Below the pieces are notes generated by a model, which did no database searches, was not told the DNA's origin, and was given only the letters and a program-made list of their open reading frames with translations. Positions 16,910 through 29,751 of a stretch of 64,000 nt of DNA are shown here, in pieces. The position numbers and the translations under genes are program-made. Source of the stretch: Streptomyces sp. NBC_01498 (GTDB lineage Bacteria; Actinomycetota; Actinomycetes; Streptomycetales; Streptomycetaceae); the NCBI RefSeq assembly GCF_036327775.1, contig NZ_CP109598.1, positions 1,798,001 through 1,862,000 of the forward strand, written 5' to 3'. Position 1 is the first letter of the stretch. The number at the start of each line of letters is the position of its first letter.

Positions 16910-18283
16910 TCAGAAGCCGCCGCCCCCGTCGAAACCGCCGCCGCCCCCGAAGTCCCCTCCCCCGCCGAAGCCGCCGCCGTCGAAACCGCTGCCGCCGCCG
17001 AAGTCACCGCCGCCCGAGCCGTCGGGGCCGCCCGGACCGCCGTCGTAGCCGGTGTAGTCGCCCCCTCCGTAGTCGGCGGCGTAGGCGGGGCCGGTCAGGG
17101 CCGAACCGAGCAGGGTGCCGACCAGCAGGCCGGGGAGCACCCCGCCGCCGAAGTAGCCGCCCGCCCAGGGGCCGTACACCGGGCCCGCGTCGTAGTAGGG
17201 GCGCGGACCGTACTCGGTCTGCACCATCCGCGTCATCGGGTCGTCCCCGTCCTCCAGGCGCGCCGCGTCGGCCGCGCAGACCGGGATCGGACGGCGGGCA
17301 CCGGCGGGCGGCGGGGACCAGTCCACGTCCTTGACGGACGGGCCGTGCCGGGGGTCGAAGAAGCACGGCGGACGGCGCTCCGGCAGGGGCGTGCCCTCCC
17401 GCCGCGCGGCCAGTGAGGCGAGGGAGAACCGGCCGTCCTCCAGCTCCTCGGTCACCGCGCGTACGTCCCGGGGGTGCCCGGCGCCGTCCATGAGGGACTT
17501 GGCCTTCTCGTACGCGTCCAGCGCCCGCTCGTAGTCGGCGCGCATCGCGTCGTCGGCGCCCTTCTCGCCCGGGTGGAAGTCGAGCCGGTCGAGTTCCTCG
17601 CCGTAGGCGGTGATGTCCTCGTCCACGACGACCCGGAGCCTGGCGAGGGCCTGCCGGTCGCGCTCCTCCTGGCGGAGGCGGTTGCGGCGCAGCAGCGCGT
17701 AGATACCGGCGCCGCCCAGCACCACGACACCGCCGAGGGTGATCAGCCCGGTCGCGGTGCTGCCCCCGTCGTCGCCGGAGGCGCCGTCCCAGCTCGGCGG
17801 CGCGCTGCCGCGCGACTCGGCGAGCGCCTGGTCCACGAAGTTGTTCAGCTCCGTCGACGCCGCGACAGGGCCGGTGCCCCGGGCCCCGTCGGTGAGCGAA
17901 CGGACGGTGGCCGGCGGCAGCACCCGGGCGTCGGCGGCGGCGTCGAACCGGTCGCCGAGCCGGACGGCGTAGACGCCGGACACCCCGGTCTCGGTGCGGA
18001 GCCGGTCCAGCAGGGTGTTGTCCGGCCCGAAGTCGGCGGTGTTCGGCAGGACGGCGACGAAAACGGGCTTGCCGGCGTCCTTGATCTTCTTCGTCAGCGC
18101 GTCGGCGTCCGACCGGGAGAGCTGGCCGGAGGCGCGCGGGTCGACGTAGACCGGGCCCTTCTCGAAGGCCGCGGCCACCGCGTCGGGGCCGGTGGCTGCC
18201 TGCGCGCCCGGTGCCGCGACGACGGCGGCGCCCGTGAAGGCGAGCAGCAACCCGGACAGAGTGGTGAAAAGCCTCGTCCTCAT
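16910..18283 (-). CDS. TPM-domain membrane protein with Gly-rich tail
   Basis: Exported protein of the TPM (YgcG/Psb32-like) fold. From ATG 18283, 457 aa: a signal peptide (MRTRLFTTLSGLLLAFTGAA), an extracytoplasmic TPM-like domain to about 185, a transmembrane helix at about 190-215 (TGLITLGGVVVLGGAGIYAL), and a basic and acidic helical stretch rich in Arg/Glu (RLRQEERDRQALARLRV). The rest is cytoplasmic, with a short hydrophobic glycine-rich piece (GGYFGGGVLPGLLVGTLLG) and a C-terminal GGGFDGG/GGDFGG repeat of about 50 residues. GTG codons at 18310 and 18289 are alternative starts. The function of these proteins is not established. Confidence 0.82.
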   Translation of the reverse strand: MRTRLFTTLSGLLLAFTGAAVVAAPGAQAATGPDAVAAAFEKGPVYVDPRASGQLSRSDADALTKKIKDAGKPVFVAVLPNTADFGPDNTLLDRLRTETGVSGVYAVRLGDRFDAAADARVLPPATVRSLTDGARGTGPVAASTELNNFVDQALAESRGSAPPSWDGASGDDGGSTATGLITLGGVVVLGGAGIYALLRRNRLRQEERDRQALARLRVVVDEDITAYGEELDRLDFHPGEKGADDAMRADYERALDAYEKAKSLMDGAGHPRDVRAVTEELEDGRFSLASLAARREGTPLPERRPPCFFDPRHGPSVKDVDWSPPPAGARRPIPVCAADAARLEDGDDPMTRMVQTEYGPRPYYDAGPVYGPWAGGYFGGGVLPGLLVGTLLGSALTGPAYAADYGGGDYTGYDGGPGGPDGSGGGDFGGGSGFDGGGFGGGGDFGGGGGFDGGGGF

Positions 18284-18503
18284 ATCCACGACGGTACCGC
18301 CGTACGGCACGATCCGAGCGGTCGGAGATATGACGGAACGAGGACGGATCGGGTACGGGGCGGGGACGGGGCGAGGCGTCCGTGGGCAGGCGGCGCTGGG
18401 CGAGGCGGGGCCGTACCCGCGCCGGTACGGCCCCTCCCCCGCCCCGGCGCGTCGGTGGCCGGGGCGGGAGGGAGGCCGGGGGGTGCCGGGGGTCCGGTGG
18501 GAC

Positions 18504-19913
<1,410 letters not shown>

Positions 19914-20002
19914 GGGTCTCCTGGTTCAGAGGGGAGCGCACGGCGCGGGCGCGGCGCCGGGCGCGTGGAACACGAGGCGGGTGGGAACGGGGCGGGCGCG
20001 GA

Positions 20003-21192
<1,190 letters not shown>

Positions 21193-21196
<4 letters not shown>

Positions 21197-22380
21197 GAGC
21201 GGGCCTCCTTGTCGGGCGTGCGGTCAGCCGTGCGGTCGGGCGTGCCCGCGGAGGACGGGGCGGACGGCGGGGCGGCGGGTACGGGCGGTGCGGCCCCGTT
21301 CGCCGGTGCGGCGTTCTTCGTGAGGACGGCGTCCCGCGGCGTACCGGCAGCGCCGTTCGTACGGGGGGCGGCGCCGTTCGTCGCGGGGGCGGCGGCGCGC
21401 TTCGTGCCGACGGCACCGTCGGCGCGGTCCGTGCGCGCGACAGGTGTGAAGCCGACCCGCATCCGGATCGTCCGCGAGGAGCCGGTCTCGGTGCGCAGCC
21501 GGGGGTTCACGAACTCGTCGATGCCGAAGTTGATCAGCGCGAGCGCGGTGCCGAGCAGCGCGATGCAGAGTCCGGCGGGAACGAACCACCACCACGCGCC
21601 CTGCGCGAGCGCCTGGTTGGACTGTGCCCAGAACAGGACCGTCCCCCAGTTCCAGTTGGAGATGTCCGCGACGCCGATGAAGGCGAGCGTGATCTCCAGC
21701 AGGACGGCGAAGATCACGGTGCCGACGAAGCCGGACGCGATCACGGCGGTGAGGTTCGGCATGATCTCGAAGCCGACGATCCGCCAGGTCGGCTCACCCG
21801 TGGCCCTGGCCGCCTCGACGTAGTCGCGTTTGCGCAGCGAGAGCGTCTGGGCGCGCAGCACCCGCGCGCCCCAGGCCCACGAGGTGAAGGCGATCACGAC
21901 GGCGATCAGCAGGTCTCCCGCGTCCGAGACGAAGCTGGCGATGATGATGATCAGCGGCAGCGCGGGGATGACGAGGAAGATGTTGGAGAGCGCCGACAGG
22001 ACCTCGTCCATGACGCCGCCGAGGAAGCCGGAGGTGACGCCGATCAGCACGGACAGGACCGTCGCGAAGAAACCGGCGACGAAGCCCACCAGGAGCACGC
22101 CGCGGGTGCCGACCAGGATCTGTGACAGCACGTCCTGACCGGTCTGGGTGGTGCCGAACCAGTGGTCGCCCGACGGCGGCTGGAGCAGCTTGTCGCTCAT
22201 CATGTCGGGGTCGTACGGGGCGATCCACGGCCCGATGATCGCGAGCAGGGTGAAGAAGCCCAGGATGGACAGACCGGTGAGGGTCTTGCCGCCGCGCAGG
22301 AAGCGCAGCCTGGCTCGCTTGGAGGGGGTGGGTGCCGGAGCCGCGTCGAGCACGGCGACCTCTGTCGCGGGGATGGACAT
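21193..22380 (-). CDS. ABC transporter permease (DppC/OppC type)
   Basis: Inner-membrane permease of the same importer. 395 aa: an N-terminal helix (TLTGLSILGFFTLLAIIG), five further helices, and the EAA loop (YVEAARATGEPTWRIVGFEIMP) before the last helices. The transporter domain ends near residue 300; the final 95 or so residues are an Ala/Pro/Thr/Lys-rich tail (AAPATNGAAPRTNGAAG) absent from typical DppC proteins. It starts 3 bases after the upstream permease stop and overlaps the downstream ATPase by 4 bases. Confidence 0.92.
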
Positions 22381-22383
22381 GGC

Positions 22384-23364
22384 TCAGCTCTCCTTCCGGG
22401 TGCGCGGATCGAGGAAGAGATAGACCATGTCGGCGAGCAGGTTCGCCGCGAGTACGGAGAGCGTGATGATCAGGAAGACGCCCTGCATCAGCGGGTAGTC
22501 CTTGGCACCGACGGCCTGGAAGAGCTGGTAGCCGATGCCCGGGTAGGAGAAGACCATCTCCACCAGCAGCGTGCCGCCGACGATGAAGCCGAGGGAGAGC
22601 GCGAAGCCGGAGATGTTGGGCAGGATCGCGTTGCGCGCGGCGTACGAGAACATCACCCGGCGCTCGGAGAGTCCCTTGGCCTGCGCGACCATGACGTAGT
22701 CCTCGGACGAGACAGTCACCATCATGTTGCGCATACCGAGGATCCAGCCGGCGATGGCGCTGAGGATGATCGTGACGCCGGGCAGGAAGCCGTGGTAGAG
22801 CGCGCTGGAGATGAACGGCACGTCGAACGCGGGCACCAGTGAGCTGTCGTAGCCCCCGGCGGCCGGGAAGATCGGCCACTTCACGGCGAACAGGGCGATG
22901 GCGATGAGCCCGAGCCAGAAGTAAGGGATCGAGGAGATGAACGTCGTGACGGGCAGCAGGCTGTCCATCCACGAACCGCGCTTCCAGCCGCTGTAGACGC
23001 CTATGCCGGTGCCGAGCAGGAAGCTGAGCAGGGTGGTGAGTCCGACCAGTACCAGGGTCCAGGGCAGCGACTGCGAGATGACCTCGCTGACGGGTGTCGG
23101 GAAGAAGGTGAAGGAGAGCCCGAGGTCGCCCTGGAGGAGCTGGCTCCAGTAGTCGGTGTACTGCTGCCAGAGGGTGCGTTCCTTGTCGAGGCCGAAGAGG
23201 GCCTTGAGGGAGGTGATCGCGCTGGTGTCGAGCTGGCCCTGGAAACGGGCGATCAGGGCCTGGACGGGGTCGCCGGGCATCATTCGCGGGATCAGGAAGT
23301 TGATGGTGATCGCCGCCCACGCCGTGACGGCGTAGAACAGGATCCGCTGGAGTGCGAACTTCAC
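22384..23364 (-). CDS. ABC transporter permease (DppB/OppB type)
   Basis: Membrane permease, 326 aa, paired with the DppC-type permease. It starts at GTG within a GTGA overlap with the upstream ATPase stop; the open frame upstream of this has no family similarity. The N-terminus ([20 protein letters not shown]) and the [12 protein letters not shown] motif are typical of DppB, and the EAA loop ([17 protein letters not shown]) is present. Six membrane helices. Confidence 0.93.
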   Translation of the reverse strand: MKFALQRILFYAVTAWAAITINFLIPRMMPGDPVQALIARFQGQLDTSAITSLKALFGLDKERTLWQQYTDYWSQLLQGDLGLSFTFFPTPVSEVISQSLPWTLVLVGLTTLLSFLLGTGIGVYSGWKRGSWMDSLLPVTTFISSIPYFWLGLIAIALFAVKWPIFPAAGGYDSSLVPAFDVPFISSALYHGFLPGVTIILSAIAGWILGMRNMMVTVSSEDYVMVAQAKGLSERRVMFSYAARNAILPNISGFALSLGFIVGGTLLVEMVFSYPGIGYQLFQAVGAKDYPLMQGVFLIITLSVLAANLLADMVYLFLDPRTRKES

Positions 23365-24560
23365 TTCGCCGTCACCTCCGTCGTGCTCGTGGGGGTCCCG
23401 GACGACGCGGTCGCCCCGGTGCCGGTGGCCCCGGTGCCGGTGGCCTCGGGACCGCCGGGGTTCGCGGGAGCGTCGGTGCCCGCGGGGGTGTCGGTACTCA
23501 CGGGGGCGCCCGGCACGGCCGTCGTGACGGGGCGGTCCTCGTACAGCCAGCACGCCGCCCACTGGCCGCCGTCGAGTGCGAAGCGCGGCGGCAGTTCGGT
23601 GCGGCAGCGCTCCATCGCCTTGGGGCAGCGGGGGTGGAAGCGGCAGCCCGCCGGCGGGGAGATGAGCGAGGGCGGCTCGCCGCTCCCGGCCTCCTCCTGG
23701 TCCTCCTCGTCCGCGATCCGGTCGGGGTCGGGCGCCGAGGCGATCAGCAACTGGGTATAAGGGTGCGCGGGTTGCTGGGTGACGGTCTCGCTGTCACCAC
23801 CCTCCACGATCCGGCCGGCGTACATCACCAGTGTCGTGTCCGCGAAGTACCGCGCGGACGCGATGTCGTGCGTGATGTAGAGGATCGCCAGGTGCAGGCG
23901 CTCCTTGAGATCACGCAGCAGGTTCAGTACGCCGAGCCGGATCGAGACGTCGAGCATCGAGACGGGCTCGTCGGCCAGGAGCACCTTGGGGTCGGCGCCC
24001 AGCGCCCGAGCGATGGCGACACGCTGGCGCTGACCGCCGGACAGCTCGTGCGGGAACTTGTCCAAGTACTGAAGAGGTGGCAGCAGTTGGACCCGTTCCA
24101 GCAGTTCGCACGCCTCCGCCTCGGTGGCCTGCTTGCCGTGGATCTTCAGCGAGCGGGTGAGGTGGTAACGCACGGTGTGCACGGGGTTGAGCGACGCGAA
24201 CGGGTCCTGGAAGATCAGCTGGACCTGCTTCACGTACGCCCGGAAGGACCGGCCGCGACCAGCCGTGACCGGGGCACCGCCGAGCCGTATCTCGCCCGAG
24301 GTGAGCGGATACAGCTGGGACAGCAGCCGGGCCACCGTCGACTTGCCCGACCCCGACTCACCGACCAGTGCCGTGACGCTGCCGCGCCGCAGGCGCAGCG
24401 AGACGTCGTCCACGGCGTGGACGGTGCGGTGCCGCCGGGCGAGGAGGTCGCCGACAGTCCGTCTGACGGGGAAGTGCTTGGTGACGCCGCGCGCTTCGAG
24501 CACGATGTCGTCGTCGTGGGTGGAGCGGTTCTCAGCGAGGTCTCGGTCGTGGTTGGTCAT
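23361..24560 (-). CDS. ABC transporter ATP-binding protein (DppF/OppF type)
   Basis: Second ATPase of the importer, 399 aa. Walker [10 protein letters not shown], signature [16 protein letters not shown], Walker [10 protein letters not shown] (the usual DEPTS is DEPVS), and the oligopeptide C-terminal motif [14 protein letters not shown]. After about residue 345 there is a Thr/Ala/Gly-rich low-complexity tail ending in TEVTAK. It starts 12 bases after the solute-binding protein stop. Its tail is encoded by near-repeats of a 12-base unit (ccggtgccggtg) at about 23420-23445. Confidence 0.92.
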   Translation of the reverse strand: MTNHDRDLAENRSTHDDDIVLEARGVTKHFPVRRTVGDLLARRHRTVHAVDDVSLRLRRGSVTALVGESGSGKSTVARLLSQLYPLTSGEIRLGGAPVTAGRGRSFRAYVKQVQLIFQDPFASLNPVHTVRYHLTRSLKIHGKQATEAEACELLERVQLLPPLQYLDKFPHELSGGQRQRVAIARALGADPKVLLADEPVSMLDVSIRLGVLNLLRDLKERLHLAILYITHDIASARYFADTTLVMYAGRIVEGGDSETVTQQPAHPYTQLLIASAPDPDRIADEEDQEEAGSGEPPSLISPPAGCRFHPRCPKAMERCRTELPPRFALDGGQWAACWLYEDRPVTTAVPGAPVSTDTPAGTDAPANPGGPEATGTGATGTGATASSGTPTSTTEVTAK

Positions 24561-24572
24561 CGGCCGGCCTCG

Positions 24573-26243
24573 TCACTTAGCGGGCTTGAGACGCAGCACG
24601 ACGTCCAGCGCGTTGGGCTGGGTCGGCTGCGGCGGTCCGTACGGGTCGGCCTCGGTCGGCCACCCCACCCAGTTCTTGGTGGAGTACTCGGCGCCGATGG
24701 GCGCCGCCGCCGTCGGGATCATCGGGACTTCCTCGACCATGATCTTCTGGAGGGTGTTGAGCGCGGTGGTGCGCGCCGAGTCCTCGGTGGCGTTCGCGTA
24801 CTCCTTCAGCGCCTTGGTCGCCTCGGGGCTGTCGAACCGGCCGAAGTTGCCGAGCGGCGCGCTCTTGCCGACGGGCTGGAGCAGGGCGCCGTCCATGATG
24901 TTCTGGTACATGTCGTACGGCGTGGCACCGGAGTTGGTCCAGTGCAGCGTGGCGTCGAACTTGCCGTTGTTGACGTCCGAGGTCCACGCCTCGGCGGTCT
25001 GGGTCTTGACCTGCGCCTCGATACCCAGGGGCTTGATGTTGTCCTTGATGATGGACAGACCGGTGATGTAGTCGTTCCAGCCGGCGGGGTCGGTGAAGGT
25101 GAGCTTCACGGCCTTGCCGTCGGGGTCCTTCAGGACACTGCCGTCGAGCGTGTAGCCCGCCTCGTCCAGGACCTTCTTCGCGCCGGCGACGTCGGGCTTG
25201 ATGGTGACGCCCTTGTACTCGGGGGCGATGAAGGACTCACCGGCGGGCAGCGGGATGCCGGTCGGGTTGGTGATCTCCGGGTAGAGCGTGGCCTGGGCCT
25301 GGATGTGGATGGCCCTGCGGTCGACGACCATGGCCATGGCCTTGCGGAGCGCGGGGTCGGCGAGCGGGCCCCGGGTGGTGTTGAACCACAGGCCGTGGAT
25401 GCCGAGTCCGGAGGGGAACCAGAGCTTGTTGTTCTCCCGGTCCTTGGCGACGTACAGCTGCTTGTAGTTCGGCATGAAGACGAACGACCACTCGGACTTG
25501 CCGTTGGCGAGGGCGGTGGTCTGCGCGCTGTTGTCGTTGTACGAGGTGAAGCGGAGCTCCTTCACCTGCGTCTTGCCCTTCCAGTAGGAGGACGTGGTGT
25601 CGAGCGTGGTGGTCTGCGGGGTGAAGGTCTTGAGCTTGTACGGGCCCGAGCCGAGCGGCTCACGGTTGGGCCACGTCGCCGGGTCCTTGACCTTCTCCCA
25701 GATGTGCTTGGGCACGATGAAGGTCGTGGTGATCTTGTTCTGGTTGACGAACTGCGAGTCCTTGAAGGTCAGAACGACCTTGCCGTCCGCCGCAGTGATG
25801 CCGTCGTAGGGCACGCCGTTGCCGTTGAGCGCCGGGTACTTCTTGATCAGTTCGAAGGTGTACGCCACGTCCTCGGCGGTCAGCGGCTTGCCGTCCGACC
25901 ACTTGGCCCGCTCGTCGATGGTGAAGGTGACCTTGGTGAAGTTGGCCTCCCACTTCCATTCGCTGGCCAGCCAGGGCTCGCCCTTCTCACTGGGGCGCAC
26001 CAGGTTGGTCATCACCAGGGGCTCGTAGATCATGTAGCGGTAGCCCAGCGACGCGCCCGCGGAGGTGCCGAGGAACGGGTTGCTGTTGTTGGTCTGCGGG
26101 CCGTTCGGCATACCGATGTTGAGGACGCCGGAGGCGCTGCCTGAGGACCGGTTGGCATCCGAGTTGGCCGAGGAACATCCGGCGGCGAGCGCGGCCACGA
26201 CGGTGGCGGCGGCCAGCGCCCGGAGCTTGCGGTGTGCGGACAT
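24573..26243 (-). CDS. Family 5 extracellular solute-binding lipoprotein
   Basis: Receptor of the importer. 556 aa from ATG 26243, with TGGAG 5 bases before the start; the longer open frame upstream crosses the 17-bp repeats and is not coding-like. A lipoprotein signal ends in the lipobox LAAGC with Cys at 23. The family-5 core follows ([40 protein letters not shown]). Members of this family bind peptides or, in a well-known subgroup of Thermotoga and others, cello- and laminari-oligosaccharides. The co-located GH1 gene and LacI regulator favour a beta-glucoside ligand; that is inference. Confidence 0.9.
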   Translation of the reverse strand: MSAHRKLRALAAATVVAALAAGCSSANSDANRSSGSASGVLNIGMPNGPQTNNSNPFLGTSAGASLGYRYMIYEPLVMTNLVRPSEKGEPWLASEWKWEANFTKVTFTIDERAKWSDGKPLTAEDVAYTFELIKKYPALNGNGVPYDGITAADGKVVLTFKDSQFVNQNKITTTFIVPKHIWEKVKDPATWPNREPLGSGPYKLKTFTPQTTTLDTTSSYWKGKTQVKELRFTSYNDNSAQTTALANGKSEWSFVFMPNYKQLYVAKDRENNKLWFPSGLGIHGLWFNTTRGPLADPALRKAMAMVVDRRAIHIQAQATLYPEITNPTGIPLPAGESFIAPEYKGVTIKPDVAGAKKVLDEAGYTLDGSVLKDPDGKAVKLTFTDPAGWNDYITGLSIIKDNIKPLGIEAQVKTQTAEAWTSDVNNGKFDATLHWTNSGATPYDMYQNIMDGALLQPVGKSAPLGNFGRFDSPEATKALKEYANATEDSARTTALNTLQKIMVEEVPMIPTAAAPIGAEYSTKNWVGWPTEADPYGPPQPTQPNALDVVLRLKPAK

Positions 26244-26330
26244 GGCGACTCCAGAAAGGGAATTGCGGCTCTGTGGGACGGCGGGCCCGTGGGGCTGAGG
26301 GCCTGGGGCCGGGCGAGGTGCGGTGCCCGG

Positions 26331-26410
26331 CTCGTGTGCGGGTGTTGCTCGTGTACGGGTGTTGCTCGCGTGCGGGTGTTGCTCGCGTGCGGGTGTTGCT
26401 CGCGTACGGG
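26331..26410. repeat. 17-bp tandem repeat, 4.7 copies, upstream of the binding-protein gene
   Basis: Unit CTCGCGTGCGGGTGTTG, with T/C and G/A changes at two positions, at 26331, 26348, 26365 and 26382, then a 12-base partial copy. It occupies the middle of the 396-base spacer between the lacI stop and the binding-protein start. The rest of that spacer holds degenerate GTGC/GGTG repeats and no gene. No ACCGGT operator core is seen here. Confidence 0.85.
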
Positions 26411-26639
26411 GGTGCGGGTGTGCGGGTGTATCGATCTGCTGCTGTACGGGTGGTGCGACGAGCGCTGTGCGACCGGGCTGAGGTGCGTCGTGCCGAGGTG
26501 CCTTGTGCCGAGGTGCGTCGTGCTGATCCGCGCGGTGCCGGTACGTCCGCCGTGCTGGGTGTGCCGGGTGTACGGGGAGTGCGCAGTGCTGGTGCGGGCC
26601 GTGCTGACGCCCCGTCAAGTGACGAATACGGGGCGGGTG

Positions 26640-27698
26640 TTACGCGGGTACGGGGCCGGCGGGCCGGACGCTCGCCCCGGGTGCCTCCGGCGACCCCGTG
26701 GCCACGCGGTCGCGGGTGGCGGCCGGCGCCGACTGCCGTACGACCAACTCGGTTGGAAGAACGACCGGTTCGTCCGGTGCGGTCTGCCCTCCCAAATGCC
26801 CGAGCAGCATCCGCGCCGCCGTCTCCCCCATCCGCCGGGTGGGCTGACGGACGGTGGTGAGGGGCGGTTCGGTGTGCTGGGCCATCGGGATGTCGTCGAA
26901 GCCGACCACGGCGATGTCGTCCGGTACGGACCGCCCCGCCGCGCGCAGCGCCCTCAGCGCTCCGGCCGCGCTGATGTCGTTGTGCGCGAAGACGGAGTCG
27001 AACGGGGTGCCCGCCGCGAGGAGTCGCTCGACGGCGAGGCGTCCGGAGGGCTCCGTGAAGTCCCCCACGGCGACCAGGTCGGTCGGGAGGATCTCGCGGA
27101 AGCCGCCGAGCCGGTCGCGTACACAGCCGAAGTGCTCCGGCCCCGTGATGACGAGGGGCCTGCCGCGTCCGTCGGCCAGCAGGTGGCGGGCGGCGGACGC
27201 ACCTCCTTCGTGGTTGGTGGTCACGACGGAGGGAAACGCGTCCGGGTGACTGCCGCGATCGTCGATGAGCACGACGGGCAGACCCTTGCGGTTCAGCGCG
27301 GCGATCCTGTCGAGCGTGTTCTCGGGTTCGACGACGAGCAGTCCGTCGAAGGCCCGCGCGGAGACCTGGGTGGTGAAACGCTCGACCGAGTCCGCGCCGC
27401 GGTTGATGGTGAAGAGCAGCAGGCCGTAACCGGCGGCCTCCACCGTGTCGACCACGCCCTGGAGGACTTCACCCATCCACGGCCAGGTCAGTGAGGGCAC
27501 CAGCATCCCGACCGTACGGCTGCTGCCGCGGGCCAGTCCGACGGCGCCCGAACTGGGCACGTATCCAAGAGATGCGATGACGTCGCGGACCCGGGCGGCC
27601 GTTCCGATGTCGACCTCGCCCTTGGTGTTGATCACCCGCGACACGGTCGTCTTGCTGACACCTGCCGCGCGGGCGACATCCGCGATGGTGACACGCAT
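26640..27698 (-). CDS. LacI-family transcriptional regulator
   Basis: Sugar-responsive repressor, 352 aa. The N-terminal helix-turn-helix is canonical (TIADVARAAGVSKTTVSRVI), followed by the hinge region and a periplasmic-binding-like effector domain (VGMLVPSLTWPWMGEVLQGV, FDSVFAHNDISAAGALRALR). GAGG is 7 bases before the ATG. It heads the transporter and beta-glucosidase cluster in the same direction and is expected to control it in response to the imported sugar. Its promoter contains a triple palindrome, so it probably represses itself. Confidence 0.93.
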   Translation of the reverse strand: MRVTIADVARAAGVSKTTVSRVINTKGEVDIGTAARVRDVIASLGYVPSSGAVGLARGSSRTVGMLVPSLTWPWMGEVLQGVVDTVEAAGYGLLLFTINRGADSVERFTTQVSARAFDGLLVVEPENTLDRIAALNRKGLPVVLIDDRGSHPDAFPSVVTTNHEGGASAARHLLADGRGRPLVITGPEHFGCVRDRLGGFREILPTDLVAVGDFTEPSGRLAVERLLAAGTPFDSVFAHNDISAAGALRALRAAGRSVPDDIAVVGFDDIPMAQHTEPPLTTVRQPTRRMGETAARMLLGHLGGQTAPDEPVVLPTELVVRQSAPAATRDRVATGSPEAPGASVRPAGPVPA

Positions 27699-27721
27699 CG
27701 AAGGGCCTCGAATCGTTGGTC

Positions 27722-27757
27722 GGAACCGGTTCCGGTACCGGTACCGGAACCGGTTCC
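27722..27757. promoter_or_regulatory. Triple LacI operator: 36-bp perfect palindrome
   Basis: Three abutting 12-bp palindromes, GGAACCGGTTCC, GGTACCGGTACC and GGAACCGGTTCC, each with core ACCGGT, together form a 36-bp perfect palindrome. The cores start at 27725, 27737 and 27749, and a fourth ACCGGT core lies at 27777 inside the promoter. The block covers about +8 to +44 of the predicted lacI transcript, a normal place for autorepression. Confidence 0.8.
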
Positions 27758-27771
27758 AATTTTGAGCGGTG

Positions 27772-27800
27772 AGTTAACCGGTCCAGACCAACACCGTCAA
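27772..27800 (-). promoter_or_regulatory. Predicted promoter of the lacI-type gene
   Basis: Reading leftwards, TTGACG (27800-27795) and TTAACT (27777-27772) are separated by 17 bases. This predicts a start near 27765, about 67 bases before the ATG, just ahead of the triple operator. The -10 overlaps a fourth ACCGGT core. Confidence 0.6.
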
Positions 27801-27957
27801 GACTTCACACCGAAATTGCTCGGGAGGCGACTCCTGGGGATCCAGAGGGGGTTATGCGTTCAGGTTCTGAATGTTCAAACTCTTGACCGGAGTTCACATC
27901 GGCGCTCATGCTCGGCTCACGCCCCGGCGCCGGGTGCCTCCTCAGTGCCTCCTCATA

Positions 27958-28001
27958 CGTACGGGGGCCGGTGACCCTTTTCGGTCACCGGCCCCCGTAC
28001 G
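27958..28001 (-). terminator. Hairpin terminator after cimA
   Basis: CGTACGGGGGCCGGTGACC and its exact complement form a 19-bp stem with a 6-base loop, 49 bases beyond the cimA stop. The rest of the spacer 27801-28049 shows no gene. It also holds an AT-richer stretch near 27855-27895 (gttcaggttctgaatgttca) of unknown meaning. Confidence 0.8.
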
Positions 28002-28049
28002 CACCGCGCGGATCCACCGTGGGATCCCGTGGGTATCTCCCGTCACGCC

Positions 28050-29657
28050 CTATTCGGCCGGCTCGACCCCGGCCCGCAGCAGTCCGTAGGTGTACGCGTC
28101 CTCCAGGGCCTGCCAGGAGGCGGCGATCACGTTCTCGCCCACGCCGACCGTCGACCACTCCGCGGTTCCGTCCGCCGTGGTGATCAGCACCCGGGTCGTG
28201 GACTCCGTACCGTGCTTGCCTTCCAGGATGCGGACCTTGTAGTCGACCAGCTCCAGTTTGGCCAGTTGCGGGTAGATGCGCTCCAGGCCGACGCGCATGG
28301 CCCGGTCCAGCGCGTTGACCGGACCGTTGCCCTCGGCGGTGGCGACGATGCGCTCCCCCTTGGCCCACAGCTTCACGGTCGCCTCGTTGGCGTGCGAGCC
28401 GTCCGGGCGGTCCTCGACGATCGCGCGCCAGGACTCCGTACGGAAGTAGGTGAGCGCCCGGCCCTCGGCCTCCTCACGCAGCAGCAGCTCGAAGGAGGCG
28501 TCGGCCGCCTCGTAGGTGTAGCCCTTCAGCTCACGTTCCTTGACCCGGCCGACCACGCGGCCGACCAGATCGCGGTCGTCGCCGAGGTCGACACCCAGTT
28601 CCTTGCCCTTGAGCTCGATCGAGGCGCGGCCCGCCATGTCGGAGACGAGCATCCGCATGGTGTTGCCGACCAGGGTGGGGTCGATGTGCTGGTAGAGGTC
28701 GGGGTCGACCTTGATCGCGGAGGCATGCAGCCCGGCCTTGTGCGCGAAGGCGGAGACACCCACGTACGGCTGGTGGGTGGAGGGGGTCAGGTTGACGACC
28801 TCCGCGATGGCGTGCGAGATCCGGGTCATCTCGGCGAGCGCGCCGGGGGGCAGCACCTGCTTGCCGTACTTGAGTTCCAGCGCGGCGACGACGGGGAAGA
28901 GGTTCGCGTTGCCGACGCGCTCGCCGTAGCCGTTGGCGGTGCACTGCACATGCGTGGCGCCCGCGTCCACGGCGGCGAGGGTGTTGGCGACGGCGCAGCC
29001 GGTGTCGTCCTGGGCGTGGATGCCGAGCCGGGCGCCGGTGTCGGCGAGGACGGTGGCGACCACGGCCTGGATCTGGGCGGGGAGCATGCCGCCGTTGGTG
29101 TCGCAGAGGATGACGACATCGGCGCCGGCCTCGGAGGCGGCGCGGACGACGGCCTTGGCGTACTCCGGGTTGGCGCGGTAACCGTCGAAGAAGTGCTCGC
29201 AGTCGACGAACACGCGCCGGCCCTGTTCGCGCAGGTGGGAGACGGTGTCGGCGACCATCGCCAGGTTCTCTTCGAGCGTGGTGCGGAGCGCGAGTTCCAC
29301 ATGCCGGTCGTGCGACTTGGCGACGAGGGTGACCACCGGGGCGCCGGAGTCGAGGAGCGCCGCGACCTGCGGGTCGTCGGCGGCCTTGGCTCCGGGGCGG
29401 CGGGTGGCGCCGAAGGCGACGAGCTTGGCGTGCTTGAAGTCGATCTCGTCGCGGGCACGGGCGAAGAACTCGGTGTCGCGCGGATTGGCGCCCGGCCAGC
29501 CTCCCTCGACGAATCCCACCCCGAAGTCGTCCAGGTGCCGGGCGATGGTCAGCTTGTCGGCGACCGTCAGACTGATGCCTTCGCGCTGGGCCCCGTCGCG
29601 CAGCGTGGTGTCGAAGACATGGAAACTGTCGTCGGTGACCGTTGGCTCTGTGGTCAT
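28050..29657 (-). CDS. cimA: Citramalate synthase
   Basis: Condenses acetyl-CoA and pyruvate to citramalate, the threonine-independent route to 2-oxobutyrate and isoleucine. 535 aa from ATG 29657, which has AGGAG 8 bases upstream; an earlier in-frame start at 29699 lies beyond that site. An HMGL-like TIM barrel (FDTTLRDGAQREG, VVILCDTNGGMLP, HAQDDTGCAVAN) occupies about 1-290. The C-terminal LeuA-type allosteric dimer domain is at about 390-530. The signature and length fit CimA rather than a true 2-isopropylmalate synthase, although older annotations call this gene leuA2. A leader ORF and terminator precede it. Confidence 0.9.
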   Translation of the reverse strand: MTTEPTVTDDSFHVFDTTLRDGAQREGISLTVADKLTIARHLDDFGVGFVEGGWPGANPRDTEFFARARDEIDFKHAKLVAFGATRRPGAKAADDPQVAALLDSGAPVVTLVAKSHDRHVELALRTTLEENLAMVADTVSHLREQGRRVFVDCEHFFDGYRANPEYAKAVVRAASEAGADVVILCDTNGGMLPAQIQAVVATVLADTGARLGIHAQDDTGCAVANTLAAVDAGATHVQCTANGYGERVGNANLFPVVAALELKYGKQVLPPGALAEMTRISHAIAEVVNLTPSTHQPYVGVSAFAHKAGLHASAIKVDPDLYQHIDPTLVGNTMRMLVSDMAGRASIELKGKELGVDLGDDRDLVGRVVGRVKERELKGYTYEAADASFELLLREEAEGRALTYFRTESWRAIVEDRPDGSHANEATVKLWAKGERIVATAEGNGPVNALDRAMRVGLERIYPQLAKLELVDYKVRILEGKHGTESTTRVLITTADGTAEWSTVGVGENVIAASWQALEDAYTYGLLRAGVEPAE

Positions 29658-29751
29658 GACTCTGTGGCTCCTGTTGAGTGAGGGAGGGTCTGGCTCCACT
29701 GCCCCCGTCGCCGCGTGCGTCCCGTTCCGGCCGGGGTGGGGCCGGAAAACG

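Noticed and set aside
26244..26618. N-terminal extension of the binding protein by 125 residues
   Set aside because: The frame upstream of ATG 26243 is His/Arg/Pro-rich and derives from the 17-bp repeats; the ATG has a good ribosome site and is followed at once by a normal lipoprotein signal.
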